Shown here: in pieces, positions 62,980 to 64,000 of the stretch
Layout of the letters: every line of letters begins with the position of its first letter
Position numbering within the stretch: the first letter of the stretch is position 1
From: Achromobacter sp. AONIH1
GTDB lineage: Bacteria > Pseudomonadota > Gammaproteobacteria > Burkholderiales > Burkholderiaceae_B
Length of the DNA stretch: 64,000 nt
Assembly: GCF_002902905.1 (NCBI RefSeq)
Contig: NZ_CP026124.1
Location: 3,596,001 to 3,660,000, forward strand
Direction: 5' to 3'
Notes under the pieces: generated by a model
Seen by the model: only the letters and a program-made list of their open reading frames with translations
Told to the model about the DNA's origin: nothing
Databases searched by the model: none
Made by a program: the position numbers and the translations under genes

Positions 62980-63933
62980 ATGCACGTTTTGTTCGTTTTG
63001 GATCCCTTGCCGCTCTTGAAGGCGTACAAGGACAGTTCGGTCGCCATGATGCGCGCGCTGGTCGCGCGCGGGCATACGCTCAGCGTGGCCATGCAGGGCG
63101 ACCTGTATATCGAGGAAGGCGCCGTCCGCGCCGTGGCCACGCCCATCGAGCTGGTCGACGGGGCGGACCTGCACGGCCATGACTGGTGGCGCGAAGCCGA
63201 GGCCCGGGATGTGCGCCTGGCCGATCTGGGCGCGGTCGTCATGCGCAAGGATCCGCCCTTCGACATGGAATACGTGTATTCCACCCATCTGCTGGAATAC
63301 GCCCAGCAGCAGGGCGCCAAGGTCTTCAACACCGGCGCGGCCATCCGCAACCACCCGGAAAAGCTGGCCATCACCGAAATCAGCGAGTTCACCGCGCCCA
63401 CGCTGGTGACCCGCAACATGGCCCGTCTGAAAGCCTTCCACGACAAGCACCAGGACGTGATCGTCAAGCCGCTGGACGGCATGGGTGGCACCGGCGTGTT
63501 CCGGCTGCAGCCCAAGGATCCCAACCTCAACGCCATCCTGGAAACGCTGACCGACAACGGCGCGCGCACCATCATGGCGCAGCGCTACATCCCCGAGATC
63601 GTCAAGGGCGACAAGCGCATCCTGCTGATCGGCGGCGAGCCCGTGCCGTACTGCCTGGCCCGCATCCCGCTGGCCGGCGAAACGCGCGGCAACCTGGCGG
63701 CCGGCGGACGTGGCGTGGCCCAGCCGCTGTCGCCGCGCGACCGCGAGATCGCCGAGGCGGTGGCGCCCAAGCTGGCCGCCCGCGGCCTGCTGCTGGTCGG
63801 CCTGGACGTCATCGGCGACTACGTCACCGAGGTCAATGTCACCAGCCCCACCTGTTTCGTGGAGATCGCCGAACAGACCGGCTTCGACGTCGCCGGCATG
63901 TTCGCGCAGGCGCTCGAGAAAGCAGCGGCCTGA
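62980..63933 (+). CDS. gshB: Glutathione synthetase
   Basis: A 317-residue ATP-grasp enzyme adding glycine to gamma-glutamylcysteine. Family stretches: 'VLFVLDPLPLLKAYKDSSVAMMRAL', 'VVMRKDPPFDMEYVYSTHLLE', the ATP-grasp 'DVIVKPLDGMGGTGVFRL' and the metal-binding end 'YVTEVNVTSPTCFVEI'. Length matches GshB (about 316). The ATG at 62980 starts exactly at the conserved N-terminus. A PTS EIIA gene follows after 18 bases, the neighbourhood known from Bordetella/Neisseria-type genomes. Confidence 0.97.
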   Translation: MHVLFVLDPLPLLKAYKDSSVAMMRALVARGHTLSVAMQGDLYIEEGAVRAVATPIELVDGADLHGHDWWREAEARDVRLADLGAVVMRKDPPFDMEYVYSTHLLEYAQQQGAKVFNTGAAIRNHPEKLAITEISEFTAPTLVTRNMARLKAFHDKHQDVIVKPLDGMGGTGVFRLQPKDPNLNAILETLTDNGARTIMAQRYIPEIVKGDKRILLIGGEPVPYCLARIPLAGETRGNLAAGGRGVAQPLSPRDREIAEAVAPKLAARGLLLVGLDVIGDYVTEVNVTSPTCFVEIAEQTGFDVAGMFAQALEKAAA

Positions 63934-63951
63934 GGCCGCGGGATTGCTGCC

Positions 63952-64000
63952 ATGACCACGGGTATTGTTATCGTTGTCCACGCGCCGCTCGGCGCCGCGA
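63952..64000 (+). CDS. PTS EIIA (mannose-type) component, 3'-truncated by window edge
   Basis: Only the first 16 codons are present: MTTGIVIVVHAPLGAA. This matches the start of EIIA-Man proteins (GIVIVTHGPLG-like), where the His in 'VVHAPLG' is the phosphorylated residue. It starts 18 bases after gshB. With so little sequence the assignment rests on that motif and gene order. The PTS in such bacteria is usually regulatory rather than for sugar uptake. Confidence 0.6.
   Translation, partial: MTTGIVIVVHAPLGAA

Overview
The window reads as a chromosomal segment of a high-GC betaproteobacterium of the family Alcaligenaceae (Bordetella/Achromobacter type). The case rests on two TctC/Bug extracytoplasmic receptors, the many N-acetyltransferases and LysR/AraC/MarR regulators, the thrS-infC pair, and gshB followed at the right edge by the start of a mannose-type PTS EIIA gene. 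Genus assignment is inference. I see no rRNA, tRNA, CRISPR array, prophage or insertion sequence. Most of the window is ordinary chromosome with accessory cassettes.

Layout. 0-15 kb: an edge-truncated gene, an AraC regulator divergent from an MFS transporter, a HemJ/CopD-like membrane protein, a complete metQ-metN-metI methionine importer, a methionine-gamma-lyase-like enzyme, a PPK2 polyphosphate kinase, the Hsp15-like RNA-binding protein, a lipoprotein and a PAS-GGDEF-EAL protein. 15-24 kb: a LysR-controlled TIM-barrel hydrolase/Bug receptor pair, a BacA/YddA-type ABC exporter, an HscC chaperone with a membrane J-like/TonB-C partner, and aspartate dehydrogenase. 24-30 kb: ddl, then a beta-lactam-response cassette (BlaI repressor, M56 protease fused to an S11 D,D-peptidase-like domain, class D beta-lactamase, acyltransferase). 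30-42 kb: a Bug/BMP receptor pair, an M20 amidohydrolase, a DHA2 efflux pump with a Fur-like site, adenine deaminase, lipoproteins, a MATE pump, an MltB transglycosylase and small enzymes. 42-50 kb: a six-gene peptide-import operon with an M14 peptidase and a MarR-type regulator. 50-59 kb: an ABC-F ATPase, a HigA/RelE-type toxin-antitoxin pair with three palindromes, formamidase plus FmdB, an NlpE-like lipoprotein, OsmC, and an ECF41 sigma factor with its carboxymuconolactone decarboxylase partner. 59-64 kb: isochorismatase family, thrS with a long regulatory leader, infC, gshB and partial EIIA.

The most notable signals are regulatory. The thrS leader carries a candidate 18-codon leader peptide with three consecutive Thr codons. 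It is followed by a near-perfect intrinsic terminator and a segment at the leader-peptide stop that can pair with the terminator's 5' arm, which is the layout of ribosome-mediated attenuation. The beta-lactam cassette has an unusual sensor (protease plus S11-type penicillin-binding fold) and a promoter overlapped by an inverted repeat. An exact-spacing ECF41-type promoter sits in front of the carboxymuconolactone decarboxylase gene. The HscC locus encodes a J-like protein without an HPD motif, joined through a membrane helix to a TonB-type C-terminal domain.
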